Assembly (NCBI GenBank): GCA_003342895.1 | Contig: PTFA01000035.1 | Coordinates: 1,439,661-1,503,660 of the forward strand | Direction: 5' to 3' | DNA length: 64,000 nucleotides | From: Casuarius casuarius | Lineage: Eukaryota; Chordata; Aves; Casuariiformes; Casuariidae | Shown: positions 51,088 to 63,485 of the stretch, piece after piece | Layout: each line of letters opens with the position of its first letter | How positions within the stretch are numbered: the first letter of the stretch is position 1 | The notes under the pieces: model-generated | Databases searched by the model: none | What the model saw: only the letters and a program-made list of their open reading frames with translations | Told to the model about the DNA's origin: nothing | Translations under genes and position numbers: made by a program

Positions 51088-54072
51088 AAGGCTCTAGATA
51101 CAAAGTTCTCTCCAGGAGGGTATTTTCATGTGGAGAAAGGAGTGGATAATGATGGAAGTGCTAAGAGTCATAATCATAGGATGCTAATAGTTGGTATTTT
51201 AATTATTTGTATTTAATTGAGAAGATAGTTTGAATTCTGAGTTGTTTAAGCATATCACTAGTATAGATACTTCTAATTATATACCGATCAGATGTCTTCC
51301 CGTAATAGATTGTGCTCACAATAAGTACCATCAAAAGCATTTCAGATTGCTAGGATAATACAGCTGGCAACACTTACCACTTATCACCACTATGATTTTG
51401 TCATCTTTGATCTGAAATTTGCCTCACAATCATAACACTGCTTTTAAGATTCCCATAGGATTTTGGAGGGCATTTTGCTTTCTCAGAAGAACACAGGCAG
51501 CATAAACAGGCTTTTTAGCTGTTTGTTAGCTCAGAAGTGGGGATAGGAAAGTGCCCTCACTCTCTTCCTGTCCCAGGTTTGAAGTGTGGCAATGACAGAC
51601 ACTAGAGATATGTAGTCTTTAAGGGAACTAAAGACCTACCATTGCTACCTTCCTATGCCCTGGCTGTCCTCTAAGATAACATGTAGCATGCTGGCAGAAG
51701 AGACAGCTGCATTTTTATTGTTTAGGCTAGAATTATTAAGCCAATAAACAGATATTTTTTTGTTCCAGCTGTCAGACTTCTTGGAGGACTAAAATAACTT
51801 TCAAATTTTATCATTCTTAATAATGCCTGTCTCGTGTTCATGGCACCCAGTAATTACTTGTAATATCATTTCTGCATTGAATGCCAGGTGTAACTTGGAT
51901 CCTATAAGCACAAATGCATACTTCAGATAATTCAGTTTCTGAAACTAGTAGAGAAAAAGTGATTCGGTAAGGTCTTTTTGACAAAGAGTGTCTCAAGTAT
52001 TAAGCAGCTTCAGTTGCAGACTTGTTTATCATGAAGGCTCCTCTTCTGCAAATTCCTCAGCAAACACCCTTTATGGAAACAGTATTCTAGGGCACAGTAG
52101 GTGCCTGTCCTAGTCATTTACGATTAATAAATACTCAGTTCAGAACGAAATCCACTACTTTCACTTGCAAATTCATTTCTTAACTTCAAAACCTTGGTAT
52201 TCAAAATGAGCCACTCTTTCTTTAGGAAACCAGAAATTTTGTTACAACATTTGTCACTAAAGATTAGGAATGCATTATGCTTTTTCTGTTCTTCAAAGCA
52301 GAACACCCAAACCAGGGAGACACTTGAACTTTAATTAAGCTCTCAAATTACCATGCCTTCAGCTGAAAGATTCTGACACTACTTAGACGATAGAGGTGCA
52401 AGCAGGTTTTTTTAAATGTTAAAAACATACTATAAATAATAGGTTTAATCACATGCTCCTTCTGTTTCTGAAACATCTCCAGTTAGGTTATATGAGTTTT
52501 CGCAGTTTTACAGTGTTAACAACATTGTTGTATGATGATAATGACCTGACATCAAGAAACATCAAATAGTTCATGAATTTTGCTATGATTTCAATCCTAT
52601 TGCTGGAGACATCTGACTAGGAGATCCATCTTCTACACAAATATATATTTTTAGTCCACTTTGAATGCAGAGAAATAATTGATGTATCTACTTAAAGACT
52701 CAAAAGAGGTGAATAAAAAGACCGTCCTAAAAGCAATATTAAAAAAAGCCCTCATGATAAAATTTTGCTTGGAGAGATACAAATCTGTAGTATTTGTATG
52801 TCTGTAATCTATAAAACTATAAAGCTCATCCGACTTTCTCCTCCCACTTTGAAAATAAATGGTTCCTTTGGGGATACTTAAGAGGAGAAACTGTCAGAAT
52901 TCAATGTTGGTACCAAATCTGAATTTGGAACCAAACTGCATCCTCTTCACTGAGGAATACAAAAGCTCCAGAACGCAACAATCCCTGTATTTTGAGGCTA
53001 TTGAGGGACATGAACCTCTTAGCTGTCTAAAGACTTCAGGGGTTAGTCTCTATCTATAATGTAGAAAAAATAATTACAATGGGAAAAGAACATAAGTACA
53101 GTTAAACACATGTTTTAGTTGCATGCTCTTCAATATTCCCAAAAGTTTTAAGCAGTATGAAAAATATTTCTATACAAATAATTCGATACTTTACTGAAGT
53201 AGAGATGAACCCATGATTTATACTGAGTATTTTGTAGACAACTCTGAGTTTGTAAATTTTCTGTGAAGTGATGAGGAAGCATCTTGAAAATAACTGAAAA
53301 ATGCAAAATAGACAACTAAAGACACAGCATATGAAAAATCATGAATATAATTTGCTTCGGAGCATCTCGTTACAAATGACTGATGCTCAGAATTTGAAAT
53401 TCCGATTATACTGAATGCCAACATGGATCACATGGCGAATTTCTATTCTCTAATACTATAAACAGCATGTATTGCAAATCACTCCCTATTTAGCCATGTT
53501 TCCTGAAAACTTTTGAAAATTCCTGCCGATGGATTCCTTTTCACTGCAGTAAGACTGGACTTCATGCTATAACATCTCTCTGTGCAGAATGGTGAATAAA
53601 AATACAAATTTTGACCAACCTGACCATAAGAGGACAATCTTTATAACTCCGACAGGGGAAAAGATCTAATGTTATACTAAGATATATACACATTAAAATA
53701 TGAAATCATATTTAAATTAGTTGATTCTATTTTCAATTTAATTGGGAAATGGAAAAAGCATGACCCATAATTTGACATCCTGATACTCATGATACTAAAA
53801 AAAAGTCTTTCCAGTAAACATTTAAAACTCAGCATGAAATATTATCTCTCTCTATCAACCAAAAATAAGGACAAGGCTGCTGTGGCCTGAGAAATGGCCA
53901 TGGACACTGTTATTTTCTTTTCAAATAGTGATTTAAAGAATATAGCAAATTAATCACTTCAACTTATTAGTAAGTTTCTACTAATATAGAAATAAAGTAA
54001 GTGTAACCAAAGTGGAAACAAAACCCATAATGTTGTAGGAATAGAACTCTTAACAAGATTTATAAATACTAT

Positions 54073-54120
54073 ACTATACTATGTATACTATACTATGTAT
54101 ACTATACTACTAATACTATA
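54073..54120 (+). repeat. 14-bp ACTATACTATGTAT minisatellite
   Basis: Two perfect units (54073-54086, 54087-54100) are followed by a partial ACTATACTA and degenerate TAATACTATA. The inner unit is an ACTAT pentamer. Confidence 0.9.
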
Positions 54121-57100
54121 TATACAATGGACTAAAAACAATGCAGGTCATTTGCTTTGGATTCACTAGTTTTGAAACAAGGTTTGCAACATATGACAAT
54201 TCTCCAAAATAAAGAATATTGGGTTTTACATATTTCATTTTTAAGCTGTCTAAAGAATAAAAATGCTGCTGAAAATGCTGGAGAGGAATCCTTCCAATAA
54301 TCTTTAACACCATCTGGAATGTGTGCATTTCTGAACCTTTCAGACTGCCGCAGTGATTACCATTTAGTTCCTGAATCTATCTCCAGTAAAATTGGAGGTG
54401 TATACACCATACCATAATTGGTAACAAATGCCAAATGCTGACACCTTACTGTCAGCTCCTGGTATAAATCCCAATTGATAAATCCTTCTAATGAATAAAA
54501 TGACTTGGATATTCCTGTTAAGAATGGAGGCGGAAACACAAATGCAAAGCATGAGAACTATTTGAAGGAAACTTCCAAAGAAGTGTTGTGAATGTTAAAA
54601 GGGCATGTACCCTGTATTCTGCGCAAGCCAGAGTACAAATTTGCTCTAAGCTTCTAAGACCTTTCAAATCACTTTTCAACCCACTCTGACAGATTTCGGA
54701 GCCAGATGGATGAGGATCAAGAATGTATAAACGTATGGCAGAAATGGTAACCGATATCCTCGTAGATGTGTATAATAATACATTTCAAAGCATATATACC
54801 CCTGGGATATTAATAGTCACTTTTGTTAAGTTTCATATTTTTAAAAGCTCAAGATTTACAGGAGTTGTTTCAGTTTTCTCCAGTGAAGTACTGGCACAGC
54901 AGAGCCAAACTGATAACTGCCCAGAATGATTTCAGTGCTTAGCTACAATCTTCTTGACAGTACAATACAATGAAACTATCCTGCATCAACAAATGCTCTG
55001 TAACCTCCAGTAATCAAGAGGTTTTATTTCACATGCCCTGTGTCATCATCGCCCAGCGATGTCATTAACCCTAGAAATAAAGGGCTTGGTTTTGCTTCAA
55101 TTTCCATGTGTGCAAATGATGACTTACTCAGTGTCAGTCAGCATATGCACTGGCCAGACTAAGTGTAAATGAGGTCAGGAGACCGTGCCCCACACTGCTC
55201 TTGGAATCCCTCAAATACAGTGTCAGGGAATGCTCTGTCCAGGTGAGGGAAAGACCTTTTAGCAGGTTCGTCACTCAGCAACCAGGACACTATCTTTAGT
55301 GAGTTTCCTCCTGTACTGGTTAGTATACATATATGGTTCAACAGACATCATACTTCCAAAAAACAAGGAATAAACAGGATAAGAGAGAGACTGGTATTGG
55401 TATGTTTCATGAACCAACTTCACATGCTCCATCTCCATAAAAATATTGTTCATGGCTTCCTTGTGACTACTCATAAAGCAGTAAGTGCCAGACTTTTAAA
55501 AGGCATTTAGTACCTAGGGATACTACCATAACTGAAGGACAACATGTGCCACAAAAACATTGTAGCCAAATGCTCTACTAGACGATAGGCTTGGCTCCTC
55601 ACTTCTTCTCTTGCTTAAAGCCAGACAGTCTAAATTAGCTGTCGGGGATGCAGCCATGCTGGCTCTCAGTCCCTTAAATTTCTCTTTCAAAGTTCCTCTG
55701 ACATTGCAATGACTTAGAAACAACAGTTTCGAAGCAAAGAACTATATATTTATTTCTCAGAAATCTTGATTTTTAGAAAAATGAATCTATACAACAAAAC
55801 ATCTTGATGTTTACTTTTTATCTAAGCTTCACTCCTCCATTGACAGTTCAGCTCAACTAACCAAGTCAACTGGTCACTACTGAATTTGTCTTCATTACTG
55901 AATTGGAAAAGTCTGTCTGTCCTTCCTCTGTAGGTTCCTTCTCCAGTGTTCTTCTCTATCTGTCAACTGAAGTATTAGGGATTCTTTTTGCTAATACCCC
56001 ATTTTTTAGATATACTACTTAGATCCAGCCTTGGGAAGATGAACCATTTTGACTTGAGTGGAGACAAAATGCTCACAACAAAAAATGCTTTTCGCTGTGT
56101 CACTTTCCTCTTCGTTTATCTCTTATTAGGCTCCTATTAGTGAATGTCTAACTACCACATGGGTTTAAACAAGCAGATAAGTTGAGGACATGTAATAGAA
56201 GTTCAAAAAAGGATAACTAAGCTAGGTGTGTATGTGGAGTTTGCAAAAGTATTTTGGTTTCTAAATACCCATGATTTCATCTTTAATGGCCTTACTGCAG
56301 TGGTTATTCACGTCCTAAGTGTTGGAGAACTACAAATGCTGACTGGCCCACCCTTTACTTGCTACTGCTGGATGCAGTTTTGCAAAGGGTTAAGTGATTA
56401 GCACACCCAAGCTAGCTTTAATGCAAAGACTTCAATACCAGCTGCTGTGGAACAGAGGTAGCATGGGGGGTCAGCATTTCAGACAGTTGACTACAGAGGC
56501 ATCCAAGGAGATAAATGAGCTTTTAGGGAACAGGTGAAATCCCATGCTGCTGTAGTTTCACTGAAATTGGTAGAGCAATCACACCTCCTAAACATGGCAC
56601 TAATGAACTCAGTAAATCAACATCTGTAATTAGACCTACAATGACCGAAGTGATCCTTCAAAAATACTGATACATGAAAGAAAGGTCTGGTAAACTCTTA
56701 TTTGATCCCATTTCCCATCCATGGAAATCCTCTCTGAAGTGCTGATATGCTAAACGGCCACCTAACTAGCCACTTCGCCACTGAAGGTATACAAAATGGT
56801 GTAATCAGTCTATTTTATTGCTTCGCGTTCACAGTATTAACTCTCTCAGCACTGAATGCTCCAAAACCCTAGATCCCACTGGAGCTAAAGGAATCCTACT
56901 TGAGAGAGAAGTAAAATGAGCTGTGAAGATCTGGAGAGCTAAATCTCCACCCTGCTGATCTCTAGCTCTACACAGGTGGGAAGGTTTCCTCACACTTTGC
57001 TGTACGCTTTTAAGCAGCAACATTTACATATTATGTTATTTCTACAGTTTTGCAATACCTAAAAACTTGATCTTTTGATGTTTTTTGGCTTCTAGTACTT

Positions 57101-57830
57101 ATTTTTGTAGAAAAGGGCATTTCAGCCTGTGATTTTTGCACCCTTTTTTTTACATTGTTGGCTACTTTGCTAAAGACGTTTCCTCAGCGATGGCATTTTG
57201 AGGAATGGAACATAACTGAGCCAAATATGGTGCTAGCATACTATATCAAATTGTACCTTTCTGGCTCTTGGCATTACTAATGATTATGGGGCAACCATCT
57301 TAAGCTGTTGTAACCATCTGGCTTTAAAAATGATGTTGAAACATGAGCATGTTTCGGTCTGTTCCCTACTTCCTGTATAATGTCTATGAACAGGATTAAC
57401 ATTTAAAAGCTTTTATTGCTGTGTAAAAAAAAAATTATGTATGGTAAGCATCCGAAGTTTTTTTCTAGTATTACAACACAAACAGGAAGTTTCTGAATGT
57501 ACAGAATTACATATCACTCAAAGTTAATTACTCAGAATTTGATGATTCTCCTTTGCACAATATCATATATGTGCTACAGCTCTTCTCTTTGAAGTCATAA
57601 ATTAAATTTTAAGAGTTTAGACATTTATACTAATAGCTCATATGATTTCAGGAAACACTAGGTAGTTTATAGTTTATTCACACAGTCATTATTATATTAA
57701 GTGGGATTTGCATGCAACCTAGACCTTAAGCCCTGTATAACTATCTCTGAAACACAGAAAAGACGGAAAAATCTTTGCCCAATTTCTATAACTGAAGACA
57801 CTGAATTTTCAAAATACGTATATAATTTTT

Positions 57831-57852
57831 ATATATATATATATATATATAT
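57831..57852. repeat. (AT)11 microsatellite
   Basis: Uninterrupted AT dinucleotides flanked by T5 upstream and GAAATATATGG downstream. Confidence 0.95.
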
Positions 57853-57984
57853 GAAATATATGGAACCATATAAATTTGCACTCCTCATCCAACTGTGTTA
57901 ATGTTATCGAAAAAACTTTATTTCCTAGAGCTACCAGAAAACAGTGTTGAACTACATTTAGTAATTACAGGGCTTACTAGATCT

Positions 57985-58090
57985 GCTGTCATGTAGGAAA
58001 ATAGGGCTAGAGGAAACCCCATAAATGATTAAGTCCAATCTACCATATTCAGAAGCAGTCCCACTTAGTGTAGCAGAAATTTGGGCTCTC
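57985..58090 (-). repeat. CR1 LINE 3'-end fragment, antisense
   Basis: TGTAGGAAAATAGGGCTAGA, then GGAAACCCCATAAATGATTA and AGTCCAATC, parallels the remembered start of antisense CR1 copies ('atgtagggctggaagggacc ... tcatctagtccaa'). GAAGCAGTCCCACTTAG resembles the following 'caaagcaggaccaa' block. Only the 3' tip of the element remains. Confidence 0.55.
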
Positions 58091-59639
58091 TAATGACACA
58101 GGCCATGAACACAACTTCATCTCCCTTCCTCCCTCCCTCCACCATGTACCAAATGTAAGACCTTTAGCAAAAGAAAAGAAACCCTCCAAATAACATAGAT
58201 ACAAAATGACCACAAGACCGGTGGTTCAGTTTTGTATTTAAGTTATTGGCCATAGCTCTCCCACCAGAGCCTGGAGAGGATAGCTGAAAAACGTGATAAA
58301 GTAAAGCACCATGCTTTTTCCTGAGTGCTACAGTCTTGAGCACAAAGATGAGTAAGCATGTCAGAGAATTTCCCTGGTGCTTTTATACCTGACAAGAAGC
58401 TGTATTCTTTTCTCTGTGACAAAGGCAAATTAAATGGAGCTCTGCTTCCTCCCCTCTCTTTCACTTGTCTCTGTTGTGCTCATTTCTATAAATTTCTGAA
58501 ATTAGTTTGGAAGTGGGGTTGTTCTATTTTCTCCTCTATAAGACTTATTATTCTATTTCTTCATTTTTTCTTTTGAAAGAAATATATATATTAAGAATAA
58601 ACAAATAAACAGATATTAGATGACAGAGCTGCTGAATGTGAAGGGAATTTGCAAAGAGAAGAGGAACAAAAACATTTGCTGACTTCACATAATGTCTATA
58701 GGAGTAACATCAATAGTATTGTACATAGGGTTAAAATCAAAAGTGCACTTTCTTACCCATCAGCTAACCTACTAATGCAACAGTAATGTAGACGGACCAT
58801 GACACTTGTATGTCAGAACTCGCTAAATTTCTCCTGTAGTGGAGACCCAAAACCAACTGCAGGAGCAGAACTCTGAACAGGCCTAATAAACAGAGAGAGT
58901 GCTTGGTAATACCAAGCTTTTCATTATAAAACAACAGCAGTATTTTTGCCATGTTTTTTTCTATTTGCTTATCTTTTTATAGACACAGAATTTATACATG
59001 CAAAGTATTATTTCCAGACAAACAATGGGGACAACATCATTATGTATGGGTATTTTCTCCTTAATTTTCAGGGCATTTATATTTCCATTCACTACCAGGT
59101 TATAGTGATCATTTGTCTGGCTGTAATTTCACACACAGCATACTGCTGTTCTCAACAAAAATATAGCGCAACTACAAAAATGAAGAATGACATATGCTAT
59201 TCAATAGAATGTCTTCATGTAACCTACATAAGCTTTTTTACTATTTTTGCTTGTGCCAGCTGTATTACCAGTGGTCTCCAGCATACAGCACAGATGTTCC
59301 TCTTATATTGTGTATGGTTATTTTTCAAGCAGGTTCTCAAAGCAGATGTTCAGATATTCCTTAATGTTCCCACAGAGACTGCAGGATGAATTGCTGCCCT
59401 CCATTCCATCCCACTAAGGGAAGATCCTGCTTCACAGATGACAGCTGATGGATAAAGACATTTGTACCAGCTCAATAGATACCTGATTTTTAAAATTTTC
59501 TTCTCTGATAATGAAAATCTTGAAAAACAAATTTAACAGCTAGATAGGCAGATGTTAGCAAAAGTTCCTGAAACTGTGATAAATCAGTAGTGCAGAGCAG
59601 AACTGATCATTATTTCTTTAATGAAATGGCTTGCTGATA
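58091..59639. other. Non-coding DNA containing the longest open frame of the window
   Basis: The frame 58946-59389 (plus, 147 codons) encodes an Ile/Phe/Tyr/Cys-rich, largely hydrophobic sequence. It has no family motif I know, no splice structure and no Kozak-like start context. T-rich DNA yields such hydrophobic frames readily. It ends 250 bp before the recognisable part of the CR1 relic and is not part of the CR1 reading frame. Other frames are shorter than 75 codons. Confidence 0.55.
58121..58140 (+). repeat. (CCTT/CCTC)n pyrimidine tract
   Basis: CTCCCTTCCTCCCTCCCTCC, a short imperfect tetranucleotide tract. Confidence 0.85.
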
Positions 59640-60416
59640 GAAAATCATGATTTCTCAAGATCAATACCAGTTCAGTGATAGGCAGCAGTCAAAAAAATTG
59701 CTCAAATGCTAGGAGCTATTAGAAAAGAAACAGAGAAAACATCACTATGCCATAGTAAAAACCCATGCTTTCTGAATACTTCTTGAAGGTAAAGTAAACT
59801 CATACCTCTTGAAACTCCTAATCTCAAAAGGGATATTAAAAAACTGCTAAAAGTCCAGCAGAAGTGATCAGAGGTAAGCAACACTTTCCATAAGACCAAC
59901 TGAGTATGCTGGGACTCTTCAGCCTGAAGTAAGAGGAGTTAGAAGCCTGCAAAATCATAAAATGCATGGAAATGGTGCATAGGTGCATAGATTATTCAAT
60001 GCCTCTTTCTACACAAGTACAAGCATCCATCAACCTAAACTAATAGACGCAGGCTCAAAACTAACAAAAGGTGATTCGACGTACAGTGGTACACTGAACT
60101 GTGTAACTCCTAGTCAGAAGACACTGTGGATGCAAAAAGTTTGTGTGGGTTCAAAAGAAGAGTGTGCATGCAGAATTATTAAAGGTCATTAAATAGAGAA
60201 CCGTATCAATACAAAATACACAAATTATATCAAGCTCAGGGAACCCTGTGAGCCAAGAAATAGTCACAGATTAGGAGAACATCCAGAGGAAGTTTCATCT
60301 CTTCCTACGCTGTTTTTATTCCTCTTCAAACCTCGTTATAGGATGACTTTAGAGACAGGATATCATGCTACACAGACCCTTCATCTGAAACAGTACAGCC
60401 ATTCTTACATTCTAAA
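59640..60416 (+). repeat. CR1 LINE relic: ORF2 C-terminal region and complete 3' end
   Basis: The DNA follows the 3' part of an amniote CR1 in sense orientation. GGCAGCAGTCAAAAAAATTG begins the match near 59680. LGLFSLK is encoded at 59909-59929 and followed directly by a stop. RLKTNKR is encoded at 60051-60071 in a different frame. GTGGATGCAAAAAGTTTG with GGGTTCAAAAG (60126-60158) continues the end of the polymerase frame. The 3' tip, GACAGGATATCATGCTACAC (60355-60374) through CATTCTTACATTCT (60400-60413), matches the characteristic 'gacaggatactgggctagat ... ccattcttatgttct' terminus. By eye the tip is about 30 percent divergent. Stops and frameshifts make it a dead, old copy, 5'-truncated as is usual for CR1. 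Confidence 0.85.
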
Positions 60417-60787
60417 ACTTTCCAAAAGACAATGCCAGGTTTGACAAAACTTATATTGGAAAAGCTTCTCTCTACAAGGTGGAAGTATAAAACAAAACTA
60501 GCAGACAAAAAAGACCTAACTCAAAGTAGAAAAATATATATGCTGGTGTCTAGTGCAATCAAGCGTCATCTCTGCTGTCCTGTCATTTGTAGGGTGAACC
60601 GCAAGCTGAGAAACTTCTGTTTTGTATACTTAAACACTCATTTGCCATAGAGAATGGTTTTAAACCTGGGGAGTTTTTTATGAATGTCTTAACCAGGGGG
60701 TTAGAGGGTCAGTCTGCCAGTCTGCTGGACCAGTATGGATAGAACTGAACAATTGCAACAAGAGAAACTGAAATGGACCTGCCAAGA
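60417..60787. other. Non-coding DNA between two repeat relics
   Basis: A 72-codon frame at 60432-60650 (plus) lies just after the CR1 3' end. It is Lys/Arg-rich and not recognised. Nothing else was seen. Confidence 0.6.
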
Positions 60788-60850
60788 ATAGCCGGTAGTT
60801 TGGTGGTTAGGGCATTCACACAGCAACTAGGAGAACGGCAGGAGCTGGAC
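60788..60850 (+). repeat. tRNA-like SINE head (possible)
   Basis: TAGCCGGTAGTTTGGTGGTT followed by AGGGCATTCAC resembles the A-box-containing head of old tRNA-derived sauropsid SINEs (remembered 'agcctagtggttagggcattcac'). The B-box (GGTTCGAATCC type) is not visible, so this is neither an intact tRNA gene nor a complete SINE. The downstream boundary is uncertain. Confidence 0.35.
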
Positions 60851-61788
60851 ACTTATGCACTCACTTCACTTGCGTTCTGGTGGGATGTGATTTATGTCAG
60901 TCCAAGAGCCAGGCTAGTATAAGCTAGTGTGATGCTGCATCTGAAATTTGGCACTGCACTAAGAGACACAAAATATTAACACAAGCACAGCACTATCTGG
61001 CTGCTGGATTTGTGCTGGTTCGCATTCAAAGAGCCAGGAGAGAGGGCAAAAGCTAGTACAGAACTACTTGGAATTTTTCACATTCCAGATGTATGTCCAG
61101 ATTACCAGGCTGTTTACAGTCCTAGCTATCTTTTTCTGGTGTGAAAAATTTTGACATGTCTTAGGTTATTTTAATACAGAACTGGGCTTTCCTTTGAAGC
61201 TTTGGGGACTGCAAGGCTGGTTCCTGTTCAGAGGTTTTGCTATTTTGACAGGTGCTTAGTACGCTGGGTCCAGACCTCCTTTCATGGACTGTAATATTGA
61301 CAAAGAGGAGATCATCTTTAATTCCAGGGTGCCAAAATATACACAATCAACAGCAGAGAAAAAAAAAGTCTGTGAACATGTGTATATGCACGCTGCTATT
61401 CTCTACGTAACATCTCTTCCTTTCTTGATTGCAGACATATGAAGCTCATCTTATACACTAAGATTTGTTATGATCTACAGTTATGAAAGGCATTCATTCA
61501 AAAAGCCAGTCTGATATACACTTTTTAACAGATTTTGCTATTTAATTAAACAAATGGAATAGTTGTCAAAAATACGTTATTAGAGATACAGTTCTAACAG
61601 ATAACTATATTCACAAACTTAACAAATAGGCTCTCCTATTTACTAGCGCTGTGGCATTCCACTAGGCATTACAACGCATTTTGGAAGATGTTTGTTCTAG
61701 GTTCTTTCAAGGTCTGTGTTACTGTCAAGAGCCAAGAGCTTTGACAGCTGTTGCCAGCTCTGTGTGGTTTGTTTAAAACAGTATGGGA

Positions 61789-61801
61789 GTTGCTTAGCAA
61801 C
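61789..61801. promoter_or_regulatory. RFX X-box-like site, 1-bp spacer
   Basis: GTTGCTTAGCAAC is a perfect 6+1+6 inverted repeat. RFX dimers accept half-site spacers of about 0-3 bp. Confidence 0.5.
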
Positions 61802-62896
61802 ATCACATCACACATTTGGTACCCTACAGTATCTCGCATTCCAAACTACTCTGCACATCCTCACAAGCTAAAGGGACACTGTCAAGTTAACAACCATTCA
61901 TGACAAATAGCCTTAAGTCTCTGCCCCCCATAATTAGATACATGAGGTGAGAGAAGGAAAATAGAATTTATTAAAAAATTACTCATGCTTTGTTTGCAGT
62001 ACTGTTTGATTTTTATCCCAAATCAATAATATCTAGTTTCAGCTATGGCAAAACTGAACTTTGGCTTAACAACAGTTTAGTAAAAAGCAAACTTTTTTAA
62101 AAGAATTATACCTTACTAGCACAGATCTTATGAAAATAAATCGATTTTTCTCTGCTTATATACAATTCTTATCACATATGTGATCCTCTCCACATTCAAA
62201 CTTTTTACAAAATGTTAATTCATTGTCCAAAAATCCTTGGGTTGTAGATAACTACTATTGACATTAAGTCATCAGGGCTGTGAGAAAGACTTGCAGGAAC
62301 TTCAGATATCATCTAAAGTCACAGACAGCTTAGGGTCCTTTGTTATATGACCATAAGCACTAGTTTGGGAAAAGGCCTCAACCTGATCTGATATACACCA
62401 TATATGAAACATTTCCGCCACACAGAAATAAAGATTTCTGATACTTCAATATTGCTTTATGTTTGAGAATGGCAGGAAGTAAAATATTAGCAACCTTCGC
62501 CATTTGAAAAGTTCTTGAAAACTTGGATTTGGATAGATTGGAAAAACAGGATTTTGTTTGATGAAACATTTTAAAATTAGATTTGTGGATATTTTGGCAC
62601 TGATAAGATGCCTACACTATACCTATAGGGCATGGTATTCTGAAGCATCTGATTGAAAAATTCATATCAAAAAAATATGACCATCTGACGAGCTTTTGAA
62701 TTTTTCCTGATGCAAAAGCACAATGAAGGGCAAAAATACACAGGATAATCTTCAAAGACAATAAACATACTTCAAGGCATGTTAAAAGTAGTTTTCTTTT
62801 CTTTTTCTCTCCACTATTAAATGGTGGCAGATCTTAATGCATTAATGGTATGAGTTTCACTTGCATTCAGCAGAGATTCAGACAGACATACAAGCA

Positions 62897-62923
62897 ATGT
62901 AAAATCATGTAAAATCATGTAAA
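62897..62923 (+). repeat. 10-bp tandem repeat
   Basis: AAAATCATGT occurs twice in succession (62901-62910, 62911-62920), flanked by ATGT on the left and AAATGTAT on the right. Confidence 0.85.
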
Positions 62924-62963
62924 TGTATATGCAAATTGATTCCAGCCCTCAGGCATCTGGAGC

Positions 62964-62977
62964 GTTGCCAGGGCAAT
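62964..62977 (+). promoter_or_regulatory. RFX X-box-like site
   Basis: GTTGCCAGGGCAAT matches GTTGCC-NN-GGCAAC except for the final base. Confidence 0.4.
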
Positions 62978-63449
62978 ATTCAATCTGTTACTGTTCAAAA
63001 CTCAAAGTTATAGAGACCCTCTAAAAGAAAACAGAGTAACTGTAGAGTATAGACAGAGACACAAATACAATTACATACTTGTAAAGCTGGGGCTCATTTT
63101 GACACGTAATGCAAGTCTGGGAAATGTTTGGTTCCAGAGGTTCATAGTCATAGGCTACAATTTGGGGGTAATTGAATTGAAGGGTGTAGCTACACAAGCA
63201 CATTGTTTCCAGGCTAGCTAAGGTGTGGATTTACACTCTCCTGTGCTATTTCTTGGTATGCACAGTCTCACCCTACTTTCAGAATGAGGTAGCTTGTCTC
63301 TCATGGCCTTCTTCGTAAGGCATAATCTGAGTGTCAGAGCTAGATTTCTACATTTTTCTACACTTAAAATTACACAAGTAATAACTTTTCTCAGGATTTT
63401 TCAGGTACCTCAGATCAGAACCATATGACTAATTTACCTGTACATTGAA

Positions 63450-63485
63450 TACACCTTCAGGTCCTGATTTTGCAATGTTACCATC
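63450..63485. repeat. Possible outer-arm fragment of the palindromic repeat
   Basis: CTTCAGGTCCTGATTTTGCA resembles the outer arm 'ctgcagggtcctgattctgca' of the repeat described at 18.4 kb. It is short and uncertain. Confidence 0.3.

Larger units (their letters stand above)
47716..57830. other. Non-coding DNA, no gene seen
   Basis: Mostly AT-rich unique sequence. 49900-50590 is moderately GC-richer with scattered CpGs, a TGACG half-CRE near 50511, and opposite-strand open frames of 76-105 codons that are not recognisable. A donor-like CCG then GTAAGA lies at 50582/50583. There is a perfect 18-bp inverted repeat GAAACATG-AG-CATGTTTC at 57338-57355. No transposon relic was recognised in this stretch. 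Confidence 0.6.

Noticed and set aside
57338..57355. p53-type response element at GAAACATG-AG-CATGTTTC
   Set aside because: Only one decamer half-site fits the consensus well and the overlapping partner does not; listed only as an inverted repeat.
59983..60192. 69-codon open frame inside the CR1 relic
   Set aside because: It is not in the frame that encodes the RLKTNKR landmark, so it is an out-of-frame shadow of a dead LINE.
60788..60850. Functional tRNA gene
   Set aside because: A-box-like sequence only; no B-box, no acceptor-stem pairing and no terminator. Kept as a possible SINE head.
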